Shown here piece after piece: positions 9,999 through 18,814 of a stretch of 64,000 bases of DNA; the first letter of the stretch is position 1, and each line of letters starts with the position of its first letter. The notes under the pieces are model-generated. The model did not search any database, was not told the DNA's origin, and worked only from the letters and a program-made list of their open reading frames with translations. The translations under genes were made by a program, and so were the position numbers. Source of the DNA: Fidelibacterota bacterium (lineage in GTDB: Bacteria > Pseudomonadota > Alphaproteobacteria > Rhodospirillales > Rhodospirillaceae); contig CANJLF010000006.1 in assembly GCA_947475295.1 (NCBI GenBank), positions 62,001-126,000 of the forward strand. Direction: 5' to 3'.

Positions 9999-10804
9999 CG
10001 CTAAACCTTGACGCCTATTTCGCCCGTATCGGATACGAGGGCCCGCGGAGTGCGACACTTGCCACCGTCACGCGCCTGAGTGACCTGCATACGTGCACTA
10101 TTACTTTCGAAGCTTTGGATTCTTTTCTCGGCAATCCGGTGAGCTTGGAGCCGACAAAAGTCTTCGCCAAATTGGTTGAGAGCCGGCGCGGTGGATACTG
10201 TTTCGAACAAAATTTGTTGATGCACGATGTTCTCGCGCAGCTGGGCTATAGCGTGACGCCGCTGGGAGCGCGCGTGATCGCCGGTGTCGCCGAAGATGCG
10301 CCAGCCACACCGGTCACGCACCGCTTTACAGTCGTCGACCTGCCCGAAGGCCGCTTCATTGTCGATGTGGGCTTCGGCAGCAAGTGTCCAACGCGCCCCA
10401 TATCCCTCGCCGCTGGCGTTGAAACCGAGACGCCGCAAAACACATTCCGTGTTGTGCCTTATGGCGCGGGCTTTGAAGTGCAATTCAAAAACAATAGCGG
10501 CTGGGGCGGGATGTATCGATTCTTGGACCAACAGTATCATCTCGCCGACCACGAGATGAGTAATTGGTACACCTCGACATTTCCCAACTCGAAGTTCGTC
10601 CGTAACCTGATCGTAACAACGGTGGATGAGACGCGCCGTTACAACCTGCTCAATCGAGACCTCACGACGTGGCATGAATTCGATAAGCCGGAAACGCGGC
10701 GCTTGGAAACGCCGCGTGAGCTTGAGGCGGTCTTAGTCGGAACAATGAAACTGGATCTTCCGGTATCGATCCAGACGATCTGGGAAAAATTGCCCCAGGC
10801 TTAG
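9995..10804 (+). CDS. nat: Arylamine N-acetyltransferase
   Basis: Acetyl-CoA-dependent N-acetyltransferase, 269 residues, full family length. The Cys-His-Asp triad is visible: Cys in RRGGYCFEQN (about residue 69), His in THRFTVV (about 109) and Asp in FIVDVGFG (about 124). Start is TTG at 9995, overlapping the gloB stop; no better start lies nearby. Its stop overlaps that of the convergent phaB by 4 nt. NAT proteins acetylate aromatic amines and hydrazides; the physiological substrate here is unknown. By eye its base composition is lower in GC than gloB, which may hint at separate acquisition. Confidence 0.93.
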   Translation: MTLNLDAYFARIGYEGPRSATLATVTRLSDLHTCTITFEALDSFLGNPVSLEPTKVFAKLVESRRGGYCFEQNLLMHDVLAQLGYSVTPLGARVIAGVAEDAPATPVTHRFTVVDLPEGRFIVDVGFGSKCPTRPISLAAGVETETPQNTFRVVPYGAGFEVQFKNNSGWGGMYRFLDQQYHLADHEMSNWYTSTFPNSKFVRNLIVTTVDETRRYNLLNRDLTTWHEFDKPETRRLETPRELEAVLVGTMKLDLPVSIQTIWEKLPQA

Positions 10805-11526
10805 TACATATGTTGTCCACCGTTGATCGACAGCGTCGAGCCGGTAATGAAATCGGCGTCGTCGGCGGTGAGGAAGACCACGCCGCGCGCGATATCTTCG
10901 GCATGGCCGAGGCGGCCCACCGGAATGCGCGCGATGATCTTTTCCAAAACCGGCGGCGGCACGGCGCGCACCATGTCGGTGTCGACATAGCCCGGGGCGA
11001 CGGCGTTGACGGTGACGCCTTTGGCGGCGCCCTCCTGAGCTAGCGCCTTGGTGAACCCATGCATGCCCGACTTGGCGGCGGCGTAGTTAACTTGGCCGTA
11101 CTGGCCCATCTGGCCGTTGATGGATCCGATATTGACGATGCGCCCGAAGTTTTTGGCGCGCATGCCGTCGATCACGGCGCGGCACATGTTGAAGCAGGAG
11201 CCAAGATTGGTGTCGATTACCGCCTGCCACTGCTCAAGGTCCATTTTGTGGAGCGTGCCGTCACGGGTAATGCCGGCATTGTTGACCAGGATTTCGATGG
11301 GCCCAAAATCGCTGACAATTTTAGCGACGGCGACCTTGCACTCGTCGAACTTGGAAACGTCGAATTTGTAGTGCGGGATGCCGGTCTCGGCGGTGAACGC
11401 CTTGGCCGCATCGTCGTTGCCGCTGTAGTTGGCGGCCACCTTGCGGCCGGCGCTCTTGAGCGCGATGGAAATCGCCTTGCCGATGCCCCGGGTTCCCCCG
11501 GTCACCAATGCTACCCGTGCCGTCAT
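10801..11526 (-). CDS. phaB: Acetoacetyl-CoA reductase
   Basis: NADPH-dependent reduction of acetoacetyl-CoA to (R)-3-hydroxybutyryl-CoA, second step of PHB synthesis. Short-chain dehydrogenase of 241 residues with TGGTRGIG cofactor motif, NNAG, catalytic Ser in NIGSINGQ, and YAAAKSG (Tyr/Lys). The GQMGQYGQVNY segment is typical of PhaB rather than FabG. I place the start at the second ATG (11526): AAGGGG sits 6 nt before it but directly abuts the ATG at 11532. A MATE gene on the other strand separates it from phaA, so it needs its own promoter. Confidence 0.93.
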   Translation of the reverse strand: MTARVALVTGGTRGIGKAISIALKSAGRKVAANYSGNDDAAKAFTAETGIPHYKFDVSKFDECKVAVAKIVSDFGPIEILVNNAGITRDGTLHKMDLEQWQAVIDTNLGSCFNMCRAVIDGMRAKNFGRIVNIGSINGQMGQYGQVNYAAAKSGMHGFTKALAQEGAAKGVTVNAVAPGYVDTDMVRAVPPPVLEKIIARIPVGRLGHAEDIARGVVFLTADDADFITGSTLSINGGQHMY

Positions 11527-11944
11527 TGTCATCCCCTTCAGGTTTGTGCGCGTGCCTGGTCGTCCGCACTTACCGGCATCATAGAGCGGAGTTGCCCTGC
11601 AGCAAGCCGGACAAGCATGACAAAACAGCAGGCGCTATCGGCATTTTTGCTGCACCTGCTCACGCGAATGAAAACAATGTTACGGCGGCGTTCGCTTCGT
11701 CGCGGTTGACAGCCTGGGCGGCGGGGCGTACCACCCGCCCAGAACCTCAGTCGCCCGCGCCAAAATCAGTTGGCCGCGAGAAATAGGGAGGGCCGTTTCG
11801 ATGACGAATGTTCGCGCGCGTAATGTCGCCCTCTGCCGAGGTCGTTCTCCGGCACCTCAAACTATCGTCTGATCCGCGCGGTCTTTCCTGGAAAGCCGCC
11901 CGGCTCATAAGCCACCGGCGGACCCGTAAAGAAAGACTATCGCG
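11527..11944. other. Divergent intergenic region, phaB / MATE; candidate PhaR-type motif
   Basis: No supported gene in these 418 bp. It should hold the phaB promoter (leftward) and the MATE promoter (rightward). The octamer TTGCTGCA occurs twice in opposite orientation: minus strand at 11599-11606, plus strand at 11647-11654, the latter followed by CCTGC. TGC-rich sites of this sort are bound by PhaR in alphaproteobacteria. I regard this as a possible PhaR target, not an established one. An open frame on the minus strand across 11747-12184 lacks protein-like features. Confidence 0.4.
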
Positions 11945-13294
11945 ATGATTGCTTCCCTCTCCTCCCCCCGATTCGGCCCGGAACTGCGCGCGACATTTCA
12001 GCTCGCCGCACCCCTCGCGCTCGCGCAATTGGCGCAGATCGGCATGGGCCTGACCGACACCGTCATGCTGGGCGCGCTGGGCCGCGATGCCCTGGCCGCG
12101 GGCGGGCTCGGCTCGGCGACGTACTTCACCCTGGTCGTCGTGCTGCAAGGCTTGGTCGCGAGCGTGGGCATTCTGGTAGCCCATGCGCGCGGCGCCGGCG
12201 ACGACGCGAAAATTCCCGCGCTGTTGCGCGGCGGCTTCGTGCTGGCGGCGCTGACGGCAGCGCCCCTTATGCTGCTGCTGTGGAATCTCGGGCCGTTCTT
12301 AGTGCTCATTGGCGAGCCGGAGCGCTTGACGCACGATGTCATGGGCTACATCCGGATTTTGCTGTTCGCGGCGCCAGCCCATATGTGGCTGGGCGTGCAG
12401 CGATCTTATCTTTCAGCCATGGACAAGCCGCGCGTAGTGATGGGCGTGGCCATCGCGGCACTCATTGCCAACGGCGTCATGAATTACGTCCTTATTCACG
12501 GCAAGTTCGGCTTGCCAGAGATGGGTTTTCGCGGCTCAGCCACGGCGTCGCTGATCGCCATCTGGGGCATGATGGTGGCGATAATGGCTTGCATGCGGCG
12601 CGTACAGTCCTGGCGCGGTCCCAGTCCGATCGACTGGAAAGTCGTGCGCGACCTGGTGGCTTTGGGCTGGCCAATCGCCGTGACCATGGGCGTGGAGATC
12701 GTGTTTTTTCTCGTCGGCGCGTTCATGATGGGCGTGTTGGGCGTGACATCAGTCGCCGCACACCAGGTCGCCATCAGCATCGCCTCGACGACTTTCATGG
12801 TGCCTTTGGCCGTGGGTCAGGCCGCCAATGTGCGTGTCGGCTTTCACATGGGCGCAGGCGACGTTCATGCCGCGCGACGTTCCGCCACCGCGGCCTTTGT
12901 CCTCGGTGTTGGATTCATGGCTGCCGCGGCCGTGGTTATCCTGGCGGCGCCTTATCAGCTCGCGCTGCTGTTCGGTCTTGATGCCAATAATTCATCCGAC
13001 GCCGAAGTCATCGCTTTGGTCATGCGATTGTTAGTGATCAGCGCCTTCTTTCAGGTCTTCGACGGCGCACAGACCATTGCCGCCGGAGCCTTGCGTGGCC
13101 TCAAAGACACGCGCGTGCCGGCCTTACTGGCCGGCCTGAGCTATTGGGCGGTGGGCTTCCCCATCGCCTGGACGCTCGGATTTTCCATGGGCTGGGGGCC
13201 CACCGGCGTCTGGTGGGGTCTGGCCCTCGGTCTCGCGGCCGCCGCCGTGGTGTTGAACGTCAGGTTCTGGCGCTTGATCGCGGTGGAGCGCTAG
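11945..13294 (+). CDS. MATE family multidrug efflux transporter
   Basis: Cation-coupled exporter of the NorM-like MATE family, 449 residues with about twelve hydrophobic segments in two homologous halves. The N-terminal helix carries the family signature ([15 protein letters not shown]), and the matching segment of the second half reads [19 protein letters not shown]. Inner membrane. It is a lone rightward gene inside the otherwise leftward PHB genes; its stop overlaps the phaA stop by 4 nt (CTAG). Substrate unknown. Nothing seen links its function to PHB. Confidence 0.93.
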   Translation: MIASLSSPRFGPELRATFQLAAPLALAQLAQIGMGLTDTVMLGALGRDALAAGGLGSATYFTLVVVLQGLVASVGILVAHARGAGDDAKIPALLRGGFVLAALTAAPLMLLLWNLGPFLVLIGEPERLTHDVMGYIRILLFAAPAHMWLGVQRSYLSAMDKPRVVMGVAIAALIANGVMNYVLIHGKFGLPEMGFRGSATASLIAIWGMMVAIMACMRRVQSWRGPSPIDWKVVRDLVALGWPIAVTMGVEIVFFLVGAFMMGVLGVTSVAAHQVAISIASTTFMVPLAVGQAANVRVGFHMGAGDVHAARRSATAAFVLGVGFMAAAAVVILAAPYQLALLFGLDANNSSDAEVIALVMRLLVISAFFQVFDGAQTIAAGALRGLKDTRVPALLAGLSYWAVGFPIAWTLGFSMGWGPTGVWWGLALGLAAAAVVLNVRFWRLIAVER

Positions 13295-14466
13295 ACGCGC
13301 TCCACGCACATGGCGATGCCCATGCCGCCGCCGATGCACAAGGTGGCGAGGCCCTTTTTGCCGCCGGTCTTTTGCAGCTCGTGCAGCAGCGTCACCAGCA
13401 CGCGCGCACCCGAAGCGCCGATGGGGTGACCCAAGGCGATCGCGCCGCCGTTGACGTTGACCTTGGCCCGATCGAAGCCCAAATCCTTGCACACCGCCAT
13501 GGATTGGGCGGCGAACGCTTCGTTGGCTTCGATGAGATCGAGATCGGCCACCGTCCAGCCGGCTTTCTTGAGCGCAAGCTGCGACGCCGGGATGGGACCG
13601 GTGCCCATGATGGCGGGATCGACGCCGGCTTGCGCCCACGATGCAATACGCGCGAGCGGCGTTAAGCCGCGCTTCTTGGCTTCGGCGGCCGACATCACCG
13701 TCAGCGCCGCGGCGCCGTCGTTGAGGCCCGACGCGTTACCCGCCGTGACTGTGCCGTCTTTGGAGAAGGCCGGCTTCAATTTGCCGAGCGCGTCCGCTGT
13801 GCTTCCGGCGCGCGGATATTCGTCGGTGTCGAAGGCCTTCTGTTCGCGCTTGATCATGATCATCACCGGCACGATCTCGTCCTTGAACTTGCCGGCCTTG
13901 ATGGCGGCTTCGGCTTTGGACTGCGAGGCGGCGGCGAACTCATCTTGGGCGGCGCGCGTCAGCTGCCACTTCTGCGCGATGTTCTCGGCGGTCGTTCCCA
14001 TGTGATAGCCGTTGAAGGCATCCCACAGGCCGTCCTTGATCATGGTGTCGATCAGGCTGACGTCACCCATCTTGGTGCCGTTGCGCATGTGGATGGCATG
14101 GGGCGAGAGGCTCATGCTCTCCTGACCGCCGGCCACGACGATGGAGGAATCACCGGCGGCGATGCTCATAGCGCCGAGCGCTACAGCCTTCAGGCCCGAG
14201 CCGCAGACCTGATTGATGGTCATGGCGGAAACTTCCTTGGGCACGCCGGCTTTCATGGAGGCTTGGCGCGCCGGGTTCTGGCCAAGACCGGCCGTGAGCA
14301 CGTGACCCATCACCACTTCGGACACGTCCGCCGCATCGACCTTCGCGCGCTTCAAGGCTTCGGCGATCACGATCTGGCCCAATTCGACGGCGCTGGTGTT
14401 GTTGAGCGAGCCGCTGAAAGCGCCGATGGGCGTGCGCACGGCAGAGGTGATGACGATGTCGGTCAT
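13291..14466 (-). CDS. phaA: Acetyl-CoA acetyltransferase (beta-ketothiolase)
   Basis: Condenses two acetyl-CoA to acetoacetyl-CoA, first step of PHB synthesis. Biosynthetic thiolase of 391 residues. The acylated Cys is in [11 protein letters not shown] (about residue 88), the active-site His in [10 protein letters not shown] (about 348), and the second Cys in the C-terminal CIGGGMG loop. The ATG at 14466 has GGAG 8 nt upstream and is preferred to the TTG six bases earlier. phaC lies upstream on the same strand with a 117-bp gap, so cotranscription with phaC is possible. Confidence 0.95.
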   Translation of the reverse strand: MTDIVITSAVRTPIGAFSGSLNNTSAVELGQIVIAEALKRAKVDAADVSEVVMGHVLTAGLGQNPARQASMKAGVPKEVSAMTINQVCGSGLKAVALGAMSIAAGDSSIVVAGGQESMSLSPHAIHMRNGTKMGDVSLIDTMIKDGLWDAFNGYHMGTTAENIAQKWQLTRAAQDEFAAASQSKAEAAIKAGKFKDEIVPVMIMIKREQKAFDTDEYPRAGSTADALGKLKPAFSKDGTVTAGNASGLNDGAAALTVMSAAEAKKRGLTPLARIASWAQAGVDPAIMGTGPIPASQLALKKAGWTVADLDLIEANEAFAAQSMAVCKDLGFDRAKVNVNGGAIALGHPIGASGARVLVTLLHELQKTGGKKGLATLCIGGGMGIAMCVERV

Positions 14467-14583
14467 GGGCAAGGCTCCGGAGGGTGAGAGGCTAAACGGG
14501 GGACCTCATAAGGTGTCCTTGTAAGACCGCACCCCCTTGGCCAGCAAGGTGAATATTGCGGTGCAGCATTATATGGTTTGGCT

Positions 14584-15927
14584 TCAAGGCCTTGGCGGAT
14601 TTTTGAGCCAGGCGAGCAGCGGTGCGTAAACGTGAGCCGCTGCGCCTGTACCCGCCACCATACCGATGTGGCCGAGATCGACATTCACGGCTTGGGCCTT
14701 GGGAATCGCCGCGGCCAGGGCTGCAGCGGACCCCGGCGGCACGATGCGGTCTTGGCTCGGAATAAACGCAAGCGCCGGACAGCCGATGCGCCCGGGGTCG
14801 ATGCCGACATCGCCGACTTTCCACTCACCCTTGGCCGGCGCGTTGCGCCCATACCAGCCAAACAGCACCTCTTCCGCTACGGGTCCCGCGAGCGGAACGC
14901 CATCGTTGAGCCAATCTTCCAATTCCACAAATCGCCGCGCGTGCTCCGAGGCCGGATCGACGCCGGCGAAGCCGCGAAACTTTCGCCCCGCCAAAGTCGG
15001 GTCGAGCGTGGCGAACAACCCTTGCAGCATATCCACCGACGCACCGCCCTCGGCTTTGAGCATGACCTCAAGCACTGGGCGCGACATTTCCAAAAGAACC
15101 CGCGACGCCTCGGTGCCGTTGTGAAAATCCCACGGTGCGGCCAGCAACGCTAGCGCCGACAACAGATCGGGGCGCAAGACCGCCGCGGCAACGGCGAGCG
15201 TGCCGCCCATACAGTACCCGACCACACGCGGCGCCTGGCCGGTGCGGTGTTTGATCTCTTCCAAAGCCGGAATCAAAACACCGTCGATGTAATCCTCAAG
15301 GTTGAATTGGCGTTCGGTGTCGCCGGGATCGCCCCAATCCAGCAGAAACGTGCGCAACCCCGAAGCTGCTGAAAACCTCAGTAAACTGCGGTCTTCTGCA
15401 AGGTCTAAGATATAGGCGCGGTTGACGAGCGACGGCACGAACACAACCGGCGGCGCATTTTTAGGGCCGGCGTAATCTAAAAGATGGGCGGCGCCGCGTC
15501 GCCACACCGAAGCGGGCGCGGCAAGGCTGCGGCGATAGGGATGCGCCTGGTAGGCGCGCACGCCGCGCACGAAGGTCTCCATGCGCGCACCGGCTTGACG
15601 CGTGATGGCGTCGATGAACGCCGCCGGATCGAGCACGGAATTCCAAGCACGCGCGTCAGGGCTCGCCTGAGTCTGGTGCTGGGGATTTTGGTGGAGCGGA
15701 TTTTCTTTGACCGCTTCCGCCACGAGGGCGCGCAGCGGGCTTAGCAGACTTTCCGGAATCTGTAAGGGACTCGCCAACGGACTCGAGAGCGGCCAGGCGC
15801 TTTTCGAGGACATCAAGCCGGCGAAGGACATCTGCAAGATCCATCCCTCCAGGACCATGTGCAGGGCCAGAGGACGCGGACCCTGGCGCGGGCCGGGGCG
15901 CGGCGGAGGGTGGGGAACTGCGGTCAT
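14584..15927 (-). CDS. phaC: Short poly(3-hydroxyalkanoate) synthase, class III-like PhaC
   Basis: Polymerises (R)-3-hydroxybutyryl-CoA. Alpha/beta-hydrolase fold with the synthase lipase-like box GYCMGG (Cys nucleophile), a catalytic Asp in PSQDRIVPP and His in LGHIGM. At 447 residues from this start it is shorter than class I PhaC (about 590) and nearer to class III PhaC. The N-terminus has a GPRPLALH segment that I recall from short alphaproteobacterial PhaC-like proteins, which supports a start at 15927 (or 15963, same frame) rather than an internal ATG. The first 272 nt overlap the PhaE-like gene in another frame. Neither start has a strong Shine-Dalgarno, so translation may depend on the overlapping upstream gene. 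Confidence 0.85.
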   Translation of the reverse strand: MTAVPHPPPRPGPRQGPRPLALHMVLEGWILQMSFAGLMSSKSAWPLSSPLASPLQIPESLLSPLRALVAEAVKENPLHQNPQHQTQASPDARAWNSVLDPAAFIDAITRQAGARMETFVRGVRAYQAHPYRRSLAAPASVWRRGAAHLLDYAGPKNAPPVVFVPSLVNRAYILDLAEDRSLLRFSAASGLRTFLLDWGDPGDTERQFNLEDYIDGVLIPALEEIKHRTGQAPRVVGYCMGGTLAVAAAVLRPDLLSALALLAAPWDFHNGTEASRVLLEMSRPVLEVMLKAEGGASVDMLQGLFATLDPTLAGRKFRGFAGVDPASEHARRFVELEDWLNDGVPLAGPVAEEVLFGWYGRNAPAKGEWKVGDVGIDPGRIGCPALAFIPSQDRIVPPGSAAALAAAIPKAQAVNVDLGHIGMVAGTGAAAHVYAPLLAWLKNPPRP

Positions 15928-16120
15928 AAGCTGTGCCCGGTTGAGAGTAGGGTTGAGCCGCATTCTGCATCATTGACGTCGCCATTTGCGACCATGCTGC
16001 CGCCGCGCCGCCCAGTTGCCCGGGGTCCTTGGCCAGCTTGGCCACCTGTTCCTGCCACAGATCCAGGTAGCGCTTGGCGAGGGCATCGTAATCAGTTGAA
16101 GGTGGCGGTTTTTCGGTCAT
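15656..16120 (-). CDS. Small PhaE-like protein overlapping phaC
   Basis: 154 residues. The N-terminal 50 residues are helical and aromatic-rich (DYDALAKRYLDLWQEQV), like the start of class III synthase subunit PhaE. A Pro/Ser-rich linker follows. Residues about 95-118 are a heptad-like helix (DVLRRLDVLEKRLAALE), as at the end of PhaE, and the tail is basic and Pro-rich. Full PhaE is about 350 residues, so this would be a minimal version. It reads toward and 272 nt into phaC in another frame. The PhaE assignment is by resemblance only, but both ends look protein-like, which favours a real gene. Confidence 0.6.
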   Translation of the reverse strand: MTEKPPPSTDYDALAKRYLDLWQEQVAKLAKDPGQLGGAAAAWSQMATSMMQNAAQPYSQPGTAYDRSSPPSAAPRPAPGSASSGPAHGPGGMDLADVLRRLDVLEKRLAALESVGESLTDSGKSAKPAARPRGGSGQRKSAPPKSPAPDSGEP

Positions 16121-16223
16121 GAATGGAACTATAGATGAGGGCGGACCTTAGATTGAGGGCGTGCTTTGACGGCTAGGGCCAGATTCCTGAAGAAATCGGC
16201 CACGGGCGCTTTGACAGAACACC

Positions 16224-16240
16224 ATTGTGCATAGCACAAT
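16224..16240. promoter_or_regulatory. Perfect inverted repeat between phaE-like/phaC and phaR, candidate PhaR operator
   Basis: ATTGTGC-ATA-GCACAAT: two perfect 7-bp arms around 3 bp. It lies 33 bp before the phaR start and 104 bp before the PhaE-like start, in the divergent promoter region. PhaR is known to bind TGC-rich sites and to repress itself, so it is the natural candidate. No binding evidence beyond symmetry and position. Confidence 0.5.
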
Positions 16241-16273
16241 AACGTTCACCAGGGACACTAAGGTGCCAAAAAC

Positions 16274-16891
16274 ATGGCCGAGCCAGACAGCGGTGCGAAA
16301 GCCTCCGTAATCACCATTAAGAAGTACGCCAACCGGCGGCTCTACAACACTTCGACCTCCAGCTACGTGACCCTCGACCATCTCGCTGAAATGGTTAAGG
16401 AAGGTTCGGATTTTGTGGTGACCGACGCCAAGACCGGCGAGGACATCACCCGCAGCGTTTTGACCCAAATTATCGTCGAGCAGGAGGGCAAGGGCCAGAA
16501 TCTGCTGCCCATAAAGTTCCTGCGTCAGGTTATCGGTTTCTACGGCGATTCGCTGGGCGGCCTGGTTCCGCGCTATCTGGAACACAGCATGGAGGCCTTC
16601 CATCAGAATGAGGCCCATATGCGCAGTACTATGCAGGAAGCCTTAAAAGGCCTGCTGCCGATGCAGCGGCTCGAAGAGGTGGGCAAGCAGAACATGGCGA
16701 TGTTTGAGAACGCCATGAAGATGTTCAATCCCTTCGTCCAGATGAACCGCGGTGCGGGCGCAGCCACGCCGCCGGGCAATGCCAACGGCGCCGCCGCGCC
16801 GGCGGAGAAGGCCGAGGATATCGATGCCTTGAAGTCGCAGCTCAACAGCATGCAGGCCCAGCTCGAGAAGCTGGTGAAGGACCGCAGCTAG
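16274..16891 (+). CDS. phaR: Polyhydroxyalkanoate synthesis repressor
   Basis: Regulator that binds DNA and PHB granules and releases phasin and synthesis genes once polymer forms; 205 residues. The conserved N-terminal DNA-binding domain is plain (IKKYANRRLYNT..SYVTL, residues about 15-45), followed by the PHB-accumulation regulatory segments (about 55-120) and a Met/Asn/Ala-rich linker. The last 30 residues form a coiled-coil helix (DALKSQLNSMQAQLEKLV). Divergent from the PhaE-like/phaC genes, with a perfect palindrome between them. No phasin gene is in the window. Confidence 0.95.
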   Translation: MAEPDSGAKASVITIKKYANRRLYNTSTSSYVTLDHLAEMVKEGSDFVVTDAKTGEDITRSVLTQIIVEQEGKGQNLLPIKFLRQVIGFYGDSLGGLVPRYLEHSMEAFHQNEAHMRSTMQEALKGLLPMQRLEEVGKQNMAMFENAMKMFNPFVQMNRGAGAATPPGNANGAAAPAEKAEDIDALKSQLNSMQAQLEKLVKDRS

Positions 16892-17263
16892 CCGGTTTCT
16901 ACCTGTCGCCGCGTTAAAATTTTAAAATCCCAGCCGCCGCGAATGCCGGTCCGAGACGCTCGCTTGTAAGTCATGTGTAAGCGGGGCTGCTGCCGGCGCG
17001 TCCGCTTCCATAGGCGATTATTGAGCCGGTGGTTGAATTTAGGGCCTGCTTTCCGACGGTTAATATGAGTTTCGTCGCGGAATCATGATTTTAACAATCG
17101 CATAACGTGAAGTAACAATTTTTTACAAGAAATTATGAGTATTCACCCAGCGCGCTTCTTACAATCCATGGTGTCGGATGGGTGGGAGCCCGGGGGGTTC
17201 GGCACAGTACGCAGGATGGAATACATCCGCGCAGAGCTTCACTTCAGGTTGGGGAATCAAGCC
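16892..17263. other. Intergenic region, phaR to XRE regulator
   Basis: 372 bp without a supported gene and more AT-rich than its surroundings. It holds TTAAAATTTTAA at about 16914 and an AT-rich run near 17085-17140 likely to contain the promoter of the following regulator. An in-frame ATG at 17135 would extend that regulator by 43 residues, but they look unlike a protein. Confidence 0.4.
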
Positions 17264-17668
17264 ATGGACGGCGGCAATACGCTTAAGGCAGAAACCGGCA
17301 AAGCCGCGCCCGCGAATCGGGCCAGCTCGATTGACCGGCATGTGGGTGCGCGCATCCGCGAGCGCCGCATCATGCTGGGCTTAAGCCAGCAACAGATGGC
17401 CGACATGATCGGCGTGACATATCAGCAGGCCCATAAGTACGAGCGCGGCATCAACCGCATCTCGGCCGGGCGCCTGTATGAGATCACGCGCGTTCTGAAC
17501 GTGCCGATCACCTATTTCTTCGAAGGCCTCGAGGTCGGCGAAGAAGACGCCATGAACCCGCGTCAGCGCATGTGCCTGGAACTGGCGCGCAACTTCGCCA
17601 GCATCGGCAATCAGAAACACCAAGAAGCGCTCAGTCAGTTGGCCCGGGCGCTCGCGGTTCAGCAGTAA
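17264..17668 (+). CDS. XRE family helix-turn-helix transcriptional regulator
   Basis: 134-residue DNA-binding protein. The helix-turn-helix occupies about residues 25-80: IRERRIMLGLSQQQMADMIG, then recognition helix YQQAHKYERGINRIS and the LYEITRVLNVPITYFF end of the fold. The C-terminal 45 residues are helical. This one-domain form is common in alphaproteobacteria. The ATG at 17264 has GGGGAA 8 nt upstream. It ends directly against the convergent queG stop. Target genes unknown; neighbouring phaR or que genes are possible but unsupported. Confidence 0.88.
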   Translation: MDGGNTLKAETGKAAPANRASSIDRHVGARIRERRIMLGLSQQQMADMIGVTYQQAHKYERGINRISAGRLYEITRVLNVPITYFFEGLEVGEEDAMNPRQRMCLELARNFASIGNQKHQEALSQLARALAVQQ

Positions 17669-18814
17669 TTAGGACCGGGGATGGGCGGCATGGCTGGGGC
17701 AGGAAGCCCCGGCCATCCACTCCGCTCTGACATCCTCGTCAGCCTCGCGCGCGAGAAAATCTTCGCGCCGGCTTTTGACATCCGTCGCCAACGCCAGACG
17801 CTGAAATGCCCAGACCGCCGCGCCGCGCACGAGCGGCGTCTCGTCGCTCAATAATTTTTCCACCGCCGGCAGAAACGAAGCGTCGCCGCTGTTGCCGGCA
17901 GCGATCAGCACATTGCGGATGAAGCGCGCACGGCCGATACGTTTCACCGGCGAGCCGGCGAACAGCGCGCGGAAGGCGGCATCGTCAAGGTCGATGAAAC
18001 CTTTGAGCGTCGGCGCGTTCAATTGCGGACGCGGTAGGAAGTCGGCCTCTTCCGTCATGCGCGCGAATTTATTCCACGGACAGACTGCGAGGCAGTCGTC
18101 GCAGCCATAAATGCGATTGCCCATGAGCGCCCGCAAAGCGCGCGGGATGGGGCCTTTGTGCTCGATGGTGAGGTATGAGATGCAGCGACGCGCATCCAAT
18201 TTGTAGGGCGCCGTAAAGGCCGCCGTCGGGCATACGTCGAGGCAGCGGCTGCACGCACCGCAATGATCGGCTTCGGCCGCGTCGGCCGCGATCTCCATCG
18301 TCGTGAAGACTTCGCCCAGAAACAGCCAGGACCCGAACTCGCGCGAAACAAGATTGGTGTGTTTGCCCTGCCAGCCGAGCCCGGCCTGTTCGGCCAGGGG
18401 TTTTTCAAGCACGGGCGCGGTATCGACAAAAATCTTCACCTCGCCCCATTCGGCCAGCCATGCGGCAAAACGTCTGAGGCGTTTTTTCAGGACATCGTGA
18501 TAGTCACGGTTGCGGGCATAGACGCTGACCGTCGCCGCGCCGGGCTGTGCAAGCGTGGCGCGCGGATCTTCGGCTGGACCGTAGTTGAGGCCGACCATGA
18601 TGACGGTCCGCGCCTCAGGCCATAGCACTTTGGGATCGACGCGGCGATCGGCGTTGGCTTCCAGCCAGGCCATATCGCCATGCTGGCCCTCGGCGATAAA
18701 CGACGCGAAGTAATCCTTGGTCTCCGCGCTGGTCTCGGCGCGCGCGAACCGCACCACGTCGAACCCGAGGCCGCGTCCGAAGGCGCGAATGGCTTCGCGG
18801 TCAGGCGCCGTCAT
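17669..18814 (-). CDS. queG: Epoxyqueuosine reductase
   Basis: Cobalamin- and iron-sulfur-dependent reductase making queuosine from epoxyqueuosine in tRNA, 381 residues from the chosen start. Two 4Fe-4S motifs are clear: [12 protein letters not shown] and [12 protein letters not shown]-terminal corrinoid-binding region with [16 protein letters not shown]-terminal HEAT-like repeats ([19 protein letters not shown]). I chose the ATG at 18814, where the family's N-terminal helix begins; two earlier in-frame starts lie inside tgt and add a Pro-rich stretch. It overlaps the end of tgt by 14 nt, so the queuosine genes are probably co-translated. Confidence 0.94.
   Translation of the reverse strand: MTAPDREAIRAFGRGLGFDVVRFARAETSAETKDYFASFIAEGQHGDMAWLEANADRRVDPKVLWPEARTVIMVGLNYGPAEDPRATLAQPGAATVSVYARNRDYHDVLKKRLRRFAAWLAEWGEVKIFVDTAPVLEKPLAEQAGLGWQGKHTNLVSREFGSWLFLGEVFTTMEIAADAAEADHCGACSRCLDVCPTAAFTAPYKLDARRCISYLTIEHKGPIPRALRALMGNRIYGCDDCLAVCPWNKFARMTEEADFLPRPQLNAPTLKGFIDLDDAAFRALFAGSPVKRIGRARFIRNVLIAAGNSGDASFLPAVEKLLSDETPLVRGAAVWAFQRLALATDVKSRREDFLAREADEDVRAEWMAGASCPSHAAHPRS

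Noticed and set aside
11747-12184. Leftward frame crossing the MATE start
   Set aside because: Overlaps a clear gene and its promoter; protein looks random.
16914-16927. TTAA-rich element as a CtrA site
   Set aside because: The spacing is TTAA-N4-TTAA, not the N7 spacing CtrA needs.
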